A stretch of 8,249 nt of DNA from Spirochaetes bacterium GWF1_49_6 (GCA_001829395.1 MIBD01000076.1:1-8249); one strand, 5' to 3'; positions 1 through 6,921 are shown, counted from the stretch's first letter. Notes: generated by a model from the letters alone, not told the origin. Translations and numbers: made by a program.

Positions 1-1716
1 GGGACGAGCGTGACCGTATCGAAGAATCAGCCCGCCGACTCGTTCCTCGTCATCGTCTACCCCAAGACGGCGGAGGACGTGCGTTCCCAGCCCATCATCC
101 GCCTCGTGGTCGCCAAAGAACCGTCCATCCAGAATAAATTTCTCATGCTCGAGCCGATCGGCGAACTACCGATCCTCCCGCTGTACACCAATATCCATAT
201 CATCATCCCCGGCCAGCCCGAACAGACGAACACCAACACGGTCGGCATCCTGACGAAATACAGCAACCTCATCACCAATATGATGCAGGGTATCGGGTCG
301 AACACGAACGCACAGACGGCGGGGATATCCGGCACGGACGGGGGCGGTTTCCCGTGGTGGTGGCTGCTTATCCTGTTATTAATCATATTGGTCGTGCTGA
401 TAGGCATGACCCTCCGTGAAAAACGCCGCCGCGAGCTCGCGCGGAAGATGGAGCAGTGGAAATTGGAGAACGATTACGACCTCACGGAAACGGACGCCGG
501 GAAGAAAACCAACGTATCGAAGAAACAGGCCGCGCCGCCGAAGAAGAAACTCTCGACCGTTAAACCGGAACCCAAGACGGAAAAGAAAGTCCCATCCGGC
601 GCTGGAAAGGCCGCACCGTCGAAAAAGAAACCTATACCGAAGGCGGTCAAAGACTCTAAGCCGAAGCCAAAAGCGGTGAAAAATCCACCGATCAAGCCGA
701 AGGGTGAAAAGAGCGCTAAGAAGCCGAAGGGCGGCGGCGGAAAGAAACTCCCCGCGATCATCGTGCTCCTGCTCGGCGGGATGATCGCCGTCTCCGCGCA
801 GGAGTTTTCCGATGCGCCGGGGTGGAAGGAGTACGCGCAGAAATCCCTCGGCCCGGCTATCTGGGGCTATTATACGGACAACACGGGGATCACCAATCTC
901 CCGCAGTCGTACTATGACGATATATTGAATTTTTATTCCTTTGAAAAAAGCGGCCATCTCCCGCAGTATTACCTGAAAACCCTCGAATTCCTGCGGGATA
1001 CGTCGAAATACCTGCGGAATATCTCGTCGGTCTACTTCAGCAACTTCGACTATGAGAATTACGCCCTCACCTGCTTTATGGTGTATTATATCGATAAGGA
1101 TTATTCCTTCTTCTCGCAGTCCATCGCGGAACTGAAAAAAGCCAAGACCGAAGCTATAGCGGATAAAATTCTCCAGAAAAGCGTCGAGTACGAAAAGAAC
1201 GGATTATTCCTCGGCGCGATCATCCGTATCACGGGATATATGTCGTTATCGGCGAATATCCAGCCCGATGTGTTCCAGCGACTCAACGACCTCTACGCGA
1301 AGAACAAAGCGAAAATCACGCAGTACGAGTATATCTCCGCGGCCGCGAGAATCAATAAAACCCTTGCAGACGGCGAAATCCCCGCGGTAAAAAAGGACAT
1401 CCTTTGCCTGCGGGAGGCGTTCGAATACGAAACGATGTTCGGCCCGATGGAGATATTTACCCAGTTAAAGAAGGACGCGATCGAGTTCCTCCGCCTGAAC
1501 TACCAAATCCTGCTGTATAACGGGTTACTCGCCGAGGGGTATGCCTGTTATCTGGATAACCGTCTCGCATCCGCGAAGGAATGCTACGAACTCGCGTGGC
1601 ATATCGCCCCCAAGAAGGAGCTTCTCCCGTCCATCGGCAGTAATATCGCGATGATCAAAGGGGCTATGGGCGGAAAGGGAGTGCAGATTACTATCACGAA
1701 TATCCTTACGCCCTGA
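1..1716 (+). CDS. Membrane-anchored protein with TPR-like C-terminal domain (5' end outside window)
   Basis: The reading frame is open from base 1, so the true start probably lies upstream; the first in-window start candidate is a GTG at position 10, used here for numbering (568 residues). Residues 1-70 look like the end of a beta-rich extracytoplasmic domain, followed by a Thr/Asn/Gly-rich stretch (72-113). A membrane segment spans about 114-135 and is followed by a basic REKRRRE stop-transfer stretch. Residues about 160-246 are extremely rich in Lys, Pro and Ala. A second hydrophobic segment (247-263) ends in VSAQ and resembles a signal peptide with an Ala-X-Ala-like site. The rest (264-568) is helical, and about 500-550 resembles a TPR (LAEGYACYLDNRLASAKECYELAWHIAP region). 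By the positive-inside rule, both end domains should be outside and the Lys-rich linker inside. The layout recalls Bat-operon proteins (BatD/BatC type), but I cannot confirm the family. It ends two bases from the opposing small gene. Confidence 0.85.
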   Translation, partial: GTSVTVSKNQPADSFLVIVYPKTAEDVRSQPIIRLVVAKEPSIQNKFLMLEPIGELPILPLYTNIHIIIPGQPEQTNTNTVGILTKYSNLITNMMQGIGSNTNAQTAGISGTDGGGFPWWWLLILLLIILVVLIGMTLREKRRRELARKMEQWKLENDYDLTETDAGKKTNVSKKQAAPPKKKLSTVKPEPKTEKKVPSGAGKAAPSKKKPIPKAVKDSKPKPKAVKNPPIKPKGEKSAKKPKGGGGKKLPAIIVLLLGGMIAVSAQEFSDAPGWKEYAQKSLGPAIWGYYTDNTGITNLPQSYYDDILNFYSFEKSGHLPQYYLKTLEFLRDTSKYLRNISSVYFSNFDYENYALTCFMVYYIDKDYSFFSQSIAELKKAKTEAIADKILQKSVEYEKNGLFLGAIIRITGYMSLSANIQPDVFQRLNDLYAKNKAKITQYEYISAAARINKTLADGEIPAVKKDILCLREAFEYETMFGPMEIFTQLKKDAIEFLRLNYQILLYNGLLAEGYACYLDNRLASAKECYELAWHIAPKKELLPSIGSNIAMIKGAMGGKGVQITITNILTP

Positions 1717-1718
1717 CA

Positions 1719-1925
1719 TTAATCGTCCTTCAGTACGTAGTTTGTCACGAAGTGCGCGGCAAGCACTTGATCCCGTAAAAGTACTTTTTTCATATCCTCC
1801 CGCGATATAAAAACATTCATGGGTGACGTTTCCCTGATAAAGAGGTCGATGTATTTCTCATACTCCGGCAGGTCGATCCATCCCGGCAAATCGCTCAATA
1901 ATTCGGATAATTTCCGCATATCCAT
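1719..1925 (-). CDS. Small hypothetical protein, 68 residues
   Basis: I do not recognise the family. The product is 68 residues, probably mostly helical, with no signal peptide or membrane segment, so a cytoplasmic location is likely. Reality is supported by a perfect AGGAGG ribosome site (plus-strand CCTCCT at 1934-1939) eight bases before the ATG. The frame also fills the gap between its neighbours almost exactly. A second ATG two codons in (the protein begins M-D-M) is a poorer start because of its longer spacing. The gene is convergent with the large membrane protein (two bases between stops) and divergent from the lipoprotein gene, sharing the 100-base region 1926-2025. No clear minus-strand promoter could be picked out there. 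Confidence 0.75.
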   Translation of the reverse strand: MDMRKLSELLSDLPGWIDLPEYEKYIDLFIRETSPMNVFISREDMKKVLLRDQVLAAHFVTNYVLKDD

Positions 1926-1969
1926 GTTACTTTCCTCCTCAAACCCCGTAAATATCTCTGTGAATTATC

Positions 1970-1997
1970 TTGAAATTTTTTAAATTTCCTCTATAAT
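1970..1997 (+). promoter_or_regulatory. Sigma-70-type promoter for the exported-protein operon
   Basis: TTGAAA at 1970-1975 and a perfect TATAAT at 1992-1997 are separated by 16 bases. Transcription would begin near 2004, giving a short leader of about 20 bases before the lipoprotein ATG. An AAGGAG ribosome site lies at 2014-2019, six bases (all T) before that ATG. This is the strongest promoter-like sequence in the window and should drive the lipoprotein and the six-domain gene. Confidence 0.75.
1972..1988. repeat. Perfect 7-base inverted repeat inside the promoter
   Basis: GAAATTT at 1972-1978 and AAATTTC at 1982-1988 are perfect inverted copies around a TTT centre. The element overlaps the -35 box and fills most of the -35/-10 spacer, where a repressor would block polymerase. 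The region is AT-rich, so a chance palindrome is possible; operator function is inference. Confidence 0.4.
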
Positions 1998-2025
1998 ATG
2001 CGAAGAATATTTTAAGGAGTTTTTT

Positions 2026-2598
2026 ATGAAAAGACACGTTATTGTTGCATTAGTGTTGATTGGGTTGGTTACGTTAGGGTGCGGTGGAAAGGACAAGACC
2101 GACGGTAAGGGCACGACTCCTGTCGACGGGAAAACCGGGGATGTAACCCCCACCAAAGACGGCTCTAAGAGCGAAGAGCTGACGTATGCGGGTCTCGCGA
2201 TTACTGTCCCCGGCGATTGGGAAGTCAGCGAAGAAGAAAACCTGTTCCGTGTTTACAGCCCCGGCGACATAGTTCTTCTCCAGATACAGGAATTTTCCTC
2301 AGAATCATGGAAAGACTTTATGGCCAAAGCGGAAAGCAAGATGAATGAGTACCTGAAGAACGATTTGGGTCCCGATTATAAGGTGAGTAAGAAAGGGGAA
2401 GAGAAAATAAACGGCATCAACTCCTATTATTTTAATTATTCCTATGAAGACGCCGACTACGGTAAGGCCGTATGCTACACCTATGCTGTCGAGACCGGTA
2501 AGGGTATCACCATGCTGACCTTCGACGTACTCGAAGACGGGCTAAAAGATTACCAGAAAGCTTTGAGCGATATCAAGGCGAGCGTAGCAGTTAAGTAA
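2026..2598 (+). CDS. Lipoprotein with one MOG1/PsbP-like (DcrB-like) domain
   Basis: The 190-residue product begins with a lipoprotein-type signal (MKRH, then a hydrophobic core ending VTLGC). Cys19 is the likely lipidated residue; the lipobox T-L-G-C is looser than the consensus. Residues 20-50 form a flexible Gly/Lys/Asp/Thr linker, typical of a tether. The domain spans about 52-190: VPGDW at 61-65, YSPGD at 77-81, a helix at about 91-113, a central strand pair, DYGKAVC at 144-150, ETGKGI at 156-161 and FDVLEDG at 166-172, then a C-terminal helix. The pattern of an early Trp, mixed strands and a last helix fits the MOG1/PsbP fold including DcrB-type envelope proteins; this assignment is by eye. 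Start chosen by AAGGAG at 2014-2019. First gene of the array, 44 bases before the next gene with no terminator between, so probably co-transcribed. Binding partner unknown. Confidence 0.88.
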   Translation: MKRHVIVALVLIGLVTLGCGGKDKTDGKGTTPVDGKTGDVTPTKDGSKSEELTYAGLAITVPGDWEVSEEENLFRVYSPGDIVLLQIQEFSSESWKDFMAKAESKMNEYLKNDLGPDYKVSKKGEEKINGINSYYFNYSYEDADYGKAVCYTYAVETGKGITMLTFDVLEDGLKDYQKALSDIKASVAVK

Positions 2599-2632
2599 TT
2601 ATTTCAGTTGAAGTACACTATTTCATAACCCG

Positions 2633-2637
2633 GGAGG
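2633..2637 (+). promoter_or_regulatory. Ribosome site fixing the start of the six-domain gene
   Basis: GGAGG at 2633-2637 (GGGAGG from 2632) lies five bases before the ATG at 2643 but only two before the in-frame GTG at 2640. The ATG is therefore the likelier start. Confidence 0.7.
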
Positions 2638-2642
2638 TTGTG

Positions 2643-5600
2643 ATGAAGATATTTTTAACAGCATTAATATCAGTTTTATGCGCTTTGAACGGCGGTTTTG
2701 CCGAAAGGGTACGTGCGGTCTCGCAATGCGGTTCCTCGAAAGAATCCGCATACGATATGCGCGGATTTTCATGTATCCCGATGGCTGAAACAGACAGCGC
2801 GGAATCGATGAACAAATATACGGTTTCCGGGGCGCATATTGAGATTTCTTTCCCCGGCGACTGGCAGGTGACCGCGCAGAAAAACACCCTGAGCGCTTAC
2901 TCTCCCGGGGATATCGTACTGTTTTATGTCGATCCATTCGAACTCAGCGGGGATAAAGACCTGAAAACCTCGATGAAAGATTATATCGATAAGGAATACG
3001 GCGGGGACGATCTCGAACTCGGGAACTACAGCGCGATTACCGTGGGAGAGTTTAAGGCAAATTATTGGACATTCTCCTATGTGGACGGCGAGTACGGGAA
3101 AGCCGAGGTCATGCTGATCGTGGTCGAGACTAAGAAAGGCATGGCCATGCTGACTGTCGATATGCTCGCGGAAGGGAAAGAAGATTACAAAGCGCTTATC
3201 GATAAAATTCTCGCGGGCGTCAAGTACTCCGAGGATTCCGAGGCTGCCGAAATCGAAGGGAAAATGGTCACCCATGCGAAATCAGGCTTAAAGGTCTGGA
3301 TACCTACCGCGTGGGATACCCTAAACGATGTCAACCGTCTCGATTCCTATTCCGACGGCGATGTGGCATTGATTATTGTCGAAAAACTTTCCGATAAATC
3401 GTGGAGCGATTTCAGCAAGAAAGCCTACGATTCTGTGCATGACTATATCGCGGACGATATCGGCGACGATTTCGAGGTAAAAACCAAGGGCGAGACCGAA
3501 ATTAACGGGATGAAGGCGTATAAGATCGAATATGATTATATCGACGGTAGTTACGGGAAAGCAATCTCGATGACTATCGCGCTGGAAACCGAAAAGGGTA
3601 TCGCGGCATTCACTTACGATATTCTCGAGGAAGGGCTTGACGAGTACTTACCGATTGCGGAAAAGATGCTCGCCAGTCTCACGAAGGCGTCCGGCGGCGA
3701 TACTGTTATCGTCTCGAAGGACACCCAGAATTACGTCGTGAAGGGCACTTACCTCGAACTGAATATACCTACCGATTGGCAGGTGGATAAATATTCCGGG
3801 AAACTTTCCGGGTATTCCCCCAACGATACGGTAATCCTTTATGTCGATAGATTGAACGATAAGTCGTTCGACGATTATCAGTCGAAGGATGATATAAAGA
3901 AGGATATGGAAAAGTTCGCGAAGGGCGAATATAGCTATGATTTGACATTCGGTAAGCTCAAGGAAACGAAGGTCGGCGAAATGTCCGCAGTCTCGGTTCC
4001 GTTTAACTACCATGACGAGTCCTACGGCGATATTTCCTGCCAGTACTACGGTATCGATACCGGAAAGGGGATATCGACTATTATTTTCGATACCCTCGAT
4101 GAAGGCGGCAGCGAGTACGAGCAGATCAGCGCCGATATTATCGCGAGCGTTAAATTCAACGACTCCGGCCCCGCCGAGGGCGGCGACACTACAGTCGATG
4201 TATCGGGCAGTAAGTCTTATATAGCGGGCAATTCCTGTATCGAACTGCAGATCCCGGCAAGCTGGGAAGTGGATAACTCCCCGGGTAAACTTTCGGGCTA
4301 CTCTCCTAACGATACGGTACTGCTGTATGTCGAACCGATGAATAAAAAGTCGTTCGACGATTACTCGTCCGAAGAGGATTTTCTCGACGAGTTTAAAAAT
4401 TTCGCGAAAGAAGCATATAGCTATGAGTTGAGTTTCGACGAAAAGGAAATAACGACTGTCGGCGGAATGCCCGCTGTATCTCTGCCGTTCAGTTACTACG
4501 ACGAGTCCTACGGCGATATCCATTGCCAATACTACGCTATAGATACCGGAAAGGGTATCGCTACCGTCATCTTCGATGTATTGGATGAGGGCGGAAGCGA
4601 GTACGAGCAGATCAACGCCGATATTCTAGCAAGCGTTAAATTCAACGACTCCGAGTATACCGATAGCGGCGACGTCACTGTCAACACCACTCCCGGCGAA
4701 TACCAGCACGCGAAGTCTCACCTGAAGATGACTGTTCCATCCGATTGGTCCACATCTTCGTACGAGTCCGATCTGACGTCCTATTCTCCGAATTCGTCGA
4801 TCATCTTATACGTGCTTCCCCTGAACGATAAGTCGCTCAAGGACTATAAGAAAAGCGCGGATCTCCTCAAGGAAGTGGATAAGTCGCTGAAAGACCATTA
4901 CTATGCGAGTATGGATTATCAGCTCCAGGATAAAGGCAAGGAAAAAGTCGGCGGAATGGACGCGATGAAGTTCTTGATGACCTACTCGGATACTTCATTC
5001 GGCGAGATCGATGTCACAGTGCATGCGATCGACACCGGTAAGGGTATCAGTATGGTCATTTTCGACGGAATCCGTAAAGAAGCCGACCCGTATAAGGACG
5101 CTATCGAGGGAATTCTCGCGAGCGTACAGTTCTATGACGTGAAATCGGCCCCTGTCATCGATAGCGGTATCGACATCAGTAAAGTGAAGGGCAAATTCTA
5201 CATGGTGAATACCTCGAGACTCAAGATTTGGGTGCCTGATAACTTCTCCACTGAAAACCAGCCCTACGGTTCCACGCAGAACGACTACCAGTTCTATTCC
5301 GCTTCCATTGACGGCGCGGTCATCCTGAAGATATTTACCTATCAGGACGATTATCTCAATATCAAATCGCTCGATAGTAAAGAGGCGTTGTCCGAATTCC
5401 TGAAGGACGCCGGTTTCTATTCGTTCACCGTGAAGGATGCGAAGACGGTAAAGCTCAACGGAAAGGACGCGATGATTATCAGCTTCAACTATCAGGTGGA
5501 CGCCAATCTGACAGCGGTTTGCCGCGCGATAGCGATCGATACCGATAACGGGATCAGTATCTATGTCGAGGATATCCTTCAGCCCGATATGAAAAAGTAC

Positions 5601-5684
5601 AAGGAGATCATGGACAAGATCGGCGGGTCGATTGAAGTCATTCGTGTGCCGTACGATGGAACACTGCATCCGTGGGCGCAATAA
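2643..5684 (+). CDS. Large secreted protein of six tandem MOG1/PsbP-like domains
   Basis: The 1013-residue product starts at the ATG placed by GGAGG at 2633-2637. A Sec signal peptide (1-20) ends GGFA before Glu21. A short N-terminal stretch (21-56) with Cys29 and Cys44 belongs to no repeat. Six domains follow at about 57-195, 208-348, 363-506, 525-668, 687-831 and 851-999, with spacings of 151-164 residues. Repeats share an early P-x-x-W (IP or VP then DW; repeat 6 has DNF), the YSPGD/YSPND turn (Tyr86, 236, 391, 553 and 714; degenerate YSASIDG at 885 in repeat 6), a YG or FG turn in repeats 1-5, and T/D-x-K/N-GI followed by FD or its equivalent. Linkers between middle repeats carry GGDT-like acidic/Thr motifs. 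The fold assignment is the same as for the upstream lipoprotein. No membrane anchor is seen, so it is periplasmic or exported. A long chain of beads suggests a multivalent binder or envelope spacer; function unknown. Confidence 0.9.
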   Translation: MKIFLTALISVLCALNGGFAERVRAVSQCGSSKESAYDMRGFSCIPMAETDSAESMNKYTVSGAHIEISFPGDWQVTAQKNTLSAYSPGDIVLFYVDPFELSGDKDLKTSMKDYIDKEYGGDDLELGNYSAITVGEFKANYWTFSYVDGEYGKAEVMLIVVETKKGMAMLTVDMLAEGKEDYKALIDKILAGVKYSEDSEAAEIEGKMVTHAKSGLKVWIPTAWDTLNDVNRLDSYSDGDVALIIVEKLSDKSWSDFSKKAYDSVHDYIADDIGDDFEVKTKGETEINGMKAYKIEYDYIDGSYGKAISMTIALETEKGIAAFTYDILEEGLDEYLPIAEKMLASLTKASGGDTVIVSKDTQNYVVKGTYLELNIPTDWQVDKYSGKLSGYSPNDTVILYVDRLNDKSFDDYQSKDDIKKDMEKFAKGEYSYDLTFGKLKETKVGEMSAVSVPFNYHDESYGDISCQYYGIDTGKGISTIIFDTLDEGGSEYEQISADIIASVKFNDSGPAEGGDTTVDVSGSKSYIAGNSCIELQIPASWEVDNSPGKLSGYSPNDTVLLYVEPMNKKSFDDYSSEEDFLDEFKNFAKEAYSYELSFDEKEITTVGGMPAVSLPFSYYDESYGDIHCQYYAIDTGKGIATVIFDVLDEGGSEYEQINADILASVKFNDSEYTDSGDVTVNTTPGEYQHAKSHLKMTVPSDWSTSSYESDLTSYSPNSSIILYVLPLNDKSLKDYKKSADLLKEVDKSLKDHYYASMDYQLQDKGKEKVGGMDAMKFLMTYSDTSFGEIDVTVHAIDTGKGISMVIFDGIRKEADPYKDAIEGILASVQFYDVKSAPVIDSGIDISKVKGKFYMVNTSRLKIWVPDNFSTENQPYGSTQNDYQFYSASIDGAVILKIFTYQDDYLNIKSLDSKEALSEFLKDAGFYSFTVKDAKTVKLNGKDAMIISFNYQVDANLTAVCRAIAIDTDNGISIYVEDILQPDMKKYKEIMDKIGGSIEVIRVPYDGTLHPWAQ
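2811..5639 (+). repeat. Six tandem coding repeats of about 150-164 codons
   Basis: Units map to about 2811-3227, 3264-3686, 3729-4160, 4215-4646, 4701-5135 and 5193-5639. Protein similarity is plain in repeats 1-5 and weaker in repeat 6, which lacks the Trp and the YG turn. Divergence is high enough that only repeats 3 and 4 keep long identical DNA words. Confidence 0.88.
3729..4653 (+). repeat. Recent direct duplication: repeats 3 and 4, 486-base period
   Basis: Identical DNA words recur at exactly 486 bases (162 codons). Examples are 3861-3877 with 4347-4363, and 4146-4167 with 4632-4653 (22 identical bases). The GACGAGTCCTACGGCGATAT word beginning at 4014 recurs at 4500. The constant offset across the whole unit means no net insertion or deletion since duplication. 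The proteins share LSGYSPNDTV, DESYGDI, CQYY and EGGSEYEQI. Confidence 0.85.
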
Positions 5685-5699
5685 ATATTTTCAAAAAAG

Positions 5700-5728
5700 T
5701 TGAAGTATTGAATGATGAGTGATAGATT
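5700..5728 (+). promoter_or_regulatory. Possible weak promoter before the third array gene
   Basis: TTGAAG at 5700-5705 and TAGATT at 5723-5728 are 17 bases apart. An overlapping alternative is TTGAAT at 5708-5713 with TGTAAG at 5731-5736. Neither -10 is strong. The 77-base gap and the absence of a terminator leave read-through from the upstream gene equally possible. Confidence 0.3.
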
Positions 5729-5761
5729 ATTGTAAGGTAATTTAACTTTAAGGAGACCTAT

Positions 5762-6259
5762 ATGAAAAGAGTGCTTTTGGGTGTGATGGCTTTTTTGGTT
5801 TTCACGGCGGTCGGCGCGTTCGCGAAGTCGTACAAGTTCAAATCCGGTAATTTACAGGTAAATATTCCGTCCGATTGGGAAGTCGAGAATACTTCCGCTA
5901 AGCTCTCCGCATATTCCCCCGGCGATGTAGCCTTGTTCTTCATCGAAGAGTTCCCCGATGCCGCCGATGCCGAGGATGAAGATGCCGGAAAGCAGTTGAT
6001 ACTCGACTATATTACCGATGATATCGGCAGCGATTATGAAGCCGGCGAAGCCGGGTTCGATACCGTAGGCGGAATGGATATTTACTATGTCGATTATACC
6101 TACGATGACGAGAGCTACGGCACAGCGGTATGTACCTCATTCGTAATTATGGCGGGCGACACCTATTCTATCGTGACCATCGACGTTCTGGAAGACGGTT
6201 ATGACGAATACGAAGCCATTATGGATGAGATTGTCAGCAGCCTGAAAAAGATTAAATAA
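5762..6259 (+). CDS. Secreted single-domain MOG1/PsbP-like protein
   Basis: The 165-residue product has a clear Sec signal peptide (MKR, hydrophobic core, AFA at 19-21, cleavage before Lys22). One domain fills nearly all of the mature chain: IPSDW at 35-39, YSPGD at 51-55, a helix about 76-88, then DESYGTAVC, and IDVLEDG near the end. It is close to the upstream lipoprotein and to repeat 1 of the large protein. Residues 65-74 form a short, very acidic insertion (Asp/Glu/Ala) after the FIEEF strand, where relatives have other sequence. TAAGGAG at 5749-5755, six bases before the ATG, fixes the start. It lies 77 bases after the six-domain gene and is followed by an intrinsic terminator. It may represent a free, soluble version of the domain. 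Role unknown; periplasmic location inferred. Confidence 0.88.
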   Translation: MKRVLLGVMAFLVFTAVGAFAKSYKFKSGNLQVNIPSDWEVENTSAKLSAYSPGDVALFFIEEFPDAADAEDEDAGKQLILDYITDDIGSDYEAGEAGFDTVGGMDIYYVDYTYDDESYGTAVCTSFVIMAGDTYSIVTIDVLEDGYDEYEAIMDEIVSSLKKIK

Positions 6260-6280
6260 TTCGCATCCGCGATCACATTT

Positions 6281-6312
6281 ATAGGGAACGGTTATGCCGT
6301 TCCCTATTTTTT
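6281..6312 (+). terminator. Strong intrinsic terminator
   Basis: An 11-base perfect stem (6281-6291 with 6297-6307, ATAGGGAACGG with its complement) encloses a five-base loop and runs into six T residues (6307-6312). It lies 22 bases after the stop codon of the preceding gene and should end the first transcript of the array. Confidence 0.92.
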
Positions 6313-6329
6313 GTACCCCATACAGGCAC

Positions 6330-6335
6330 TATAAT
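6330..6335 (+). promoter_or_regulatory. Candidate -10 element for the last two array genes
   Basis: A perfect TATAAT sits just downstream of the terminator. No good -35 is visible: the correctly spaced position (6307-6312) is the terminator's T run, and TTGTAC at 6311-6316 is too close. Transcription from here would give a leader of about 65 bases. If used, the promoter may depend on an activator or another upstream contact. Confidence 0.45.
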
Positions 6336-6398
6336 AAAAATCTAAAGGAAATAAAATAAGCTGCCGAACTTTAATGGGGGGCATCCTACTATTCTTAT

Positions 6399-6404
6399 GG
6401 GGGA
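6399..6404 (+). promoter_or_regulatory. Purine-rich ribosome site choosing the ATG at 6409
   Basis: GGGGGA lies four bases before the ATG at 6409. The upstream in-frame ATG at 6397 has only pyrimidine-rich sequence before it. The short n-region (MRFQ) from 6409 is also typical of an exported protein. Confidence 0.55.
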
Positions 6405-6408
6405 AACC

Positions 6409-6921
6409 ATGCGTTTTCAGACTATCGCTCTATCGATCACCGGACTTTTATTACTCACCCACTGCGCCGCTCCTCAGGCGGTCAACCTGAAGGACGCCGG
6501 GATCAGTATCACATTCCCATCGGAGGACTGGAAGATCGAAACTCAGGGCTCCCGTGACATGGTGGCCGCGCTTTCCGGTACGGAGATTACACTGTATATC
6601 TCCCCTATCGCGGAAACCTCGCTCGAGATGATCAACCGCGATCTCGCGATCAAGCAAACTGTATACTCCATCACGAATTCCCTCATGTCCGCGACCATCG
6701 CCGCGAAGGAGCCGTTGACCGTCAACGGTATAGACTTCTACCAGATCGAGTTCACCGGGCAGACCAAAGGAACCCCGACCGTGTATCTCGCGGGACGCGC
6801 GATGGTACTCCGAACGGCGCGCGGGTATCTTTCGCTGATATTTATCGGCCCTGTCGAGGAGTACCGGCAGTTCGAGAGCCAACTCCCGTCGATCATCAAT
6901 ACCATCAAGCTTACCGAATGA
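6409..6921 (+). CDS. Exported, possibly lipidated, divergent MOG1/PsbP-like protein
   Basis: Using the ATG at 6409 the product is 170 residues; an in-frame ATG at 6397 would add four. The N-terminus is a signal (MRFQ, hydrophobic 6-16) ending LLTHC, which looks like a lipoprotein signal with Cys19. His at the -1 position is atypical, so cleavage by signal peptidase I cannot be excluded. The mature chain is one domain: a first strand ISITFP followed by EDW (39-41), a strand ending LYISPI, a long helix, VNGIDFYQIEFTG, and a last strand (GYLSLIFIGP) before a C-terminal helix. The order matches the upstream paralogues, but YSPGD, YG and TGKGI are lost, so homology rests on pattern and context. 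It overlaps the next gene by four bases (ATGA at 6918-6921), indicating translational coupling. Confidence 0.83.
   Translation: MRFQTIALSITGLLLLTHCAAPQAVNLKDAGISITFPSEDWKIETQGSRDMVAALSGTEITLYISPIAETSLEMINRDLAIKQTVYSITNSLMSATIAAKEPLTVNGIDFYQIEFTGQTKGTPTVYLAGRAMVLRTARGYLSLIFIGPVEEYRQFESQLPSIINTIKLTE

Noticed and set aside
379..957. Minus-strand open frame of 192 codons, Arg/Leu-rich, opposite the Lys/Pro-rich linker
   Set aside because: The composition is the expected complement of AAG/CCG-rich coding sequence, and the plus-strand frame is continuous with clear membrane segments.
2640..2642. In-frame GTG start for the six-domain gene
   Set aside because: It is only two bases from the GGAGG ribosome site; the adjacent ATG at 2643 has workable spacing.
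3648..4529. Long minus-strand open frame of 293 codons opposite the six-domain gene
   Set aside because: It is antisense to well-supported coding sequence, its product is low-complexity and its length follows from the biased codon use of the repeats.
2811..5639. Possibility that the tandem repeats are Ig-like adhesin domains
   Set aside because: Each unit contains a long central helix and a C-terminal helix, and the strand order with early Trp fits an alpha-beta MOG1/PsbP-type fold better than an all-beta sandwich.
6374..6501. ATG at 6374 opening a short out-of-frame plus-strand ORF
   Set aside because: It has no ribosome site and ends after about 42 codons inside the exported-protein gene; no protein-like features.
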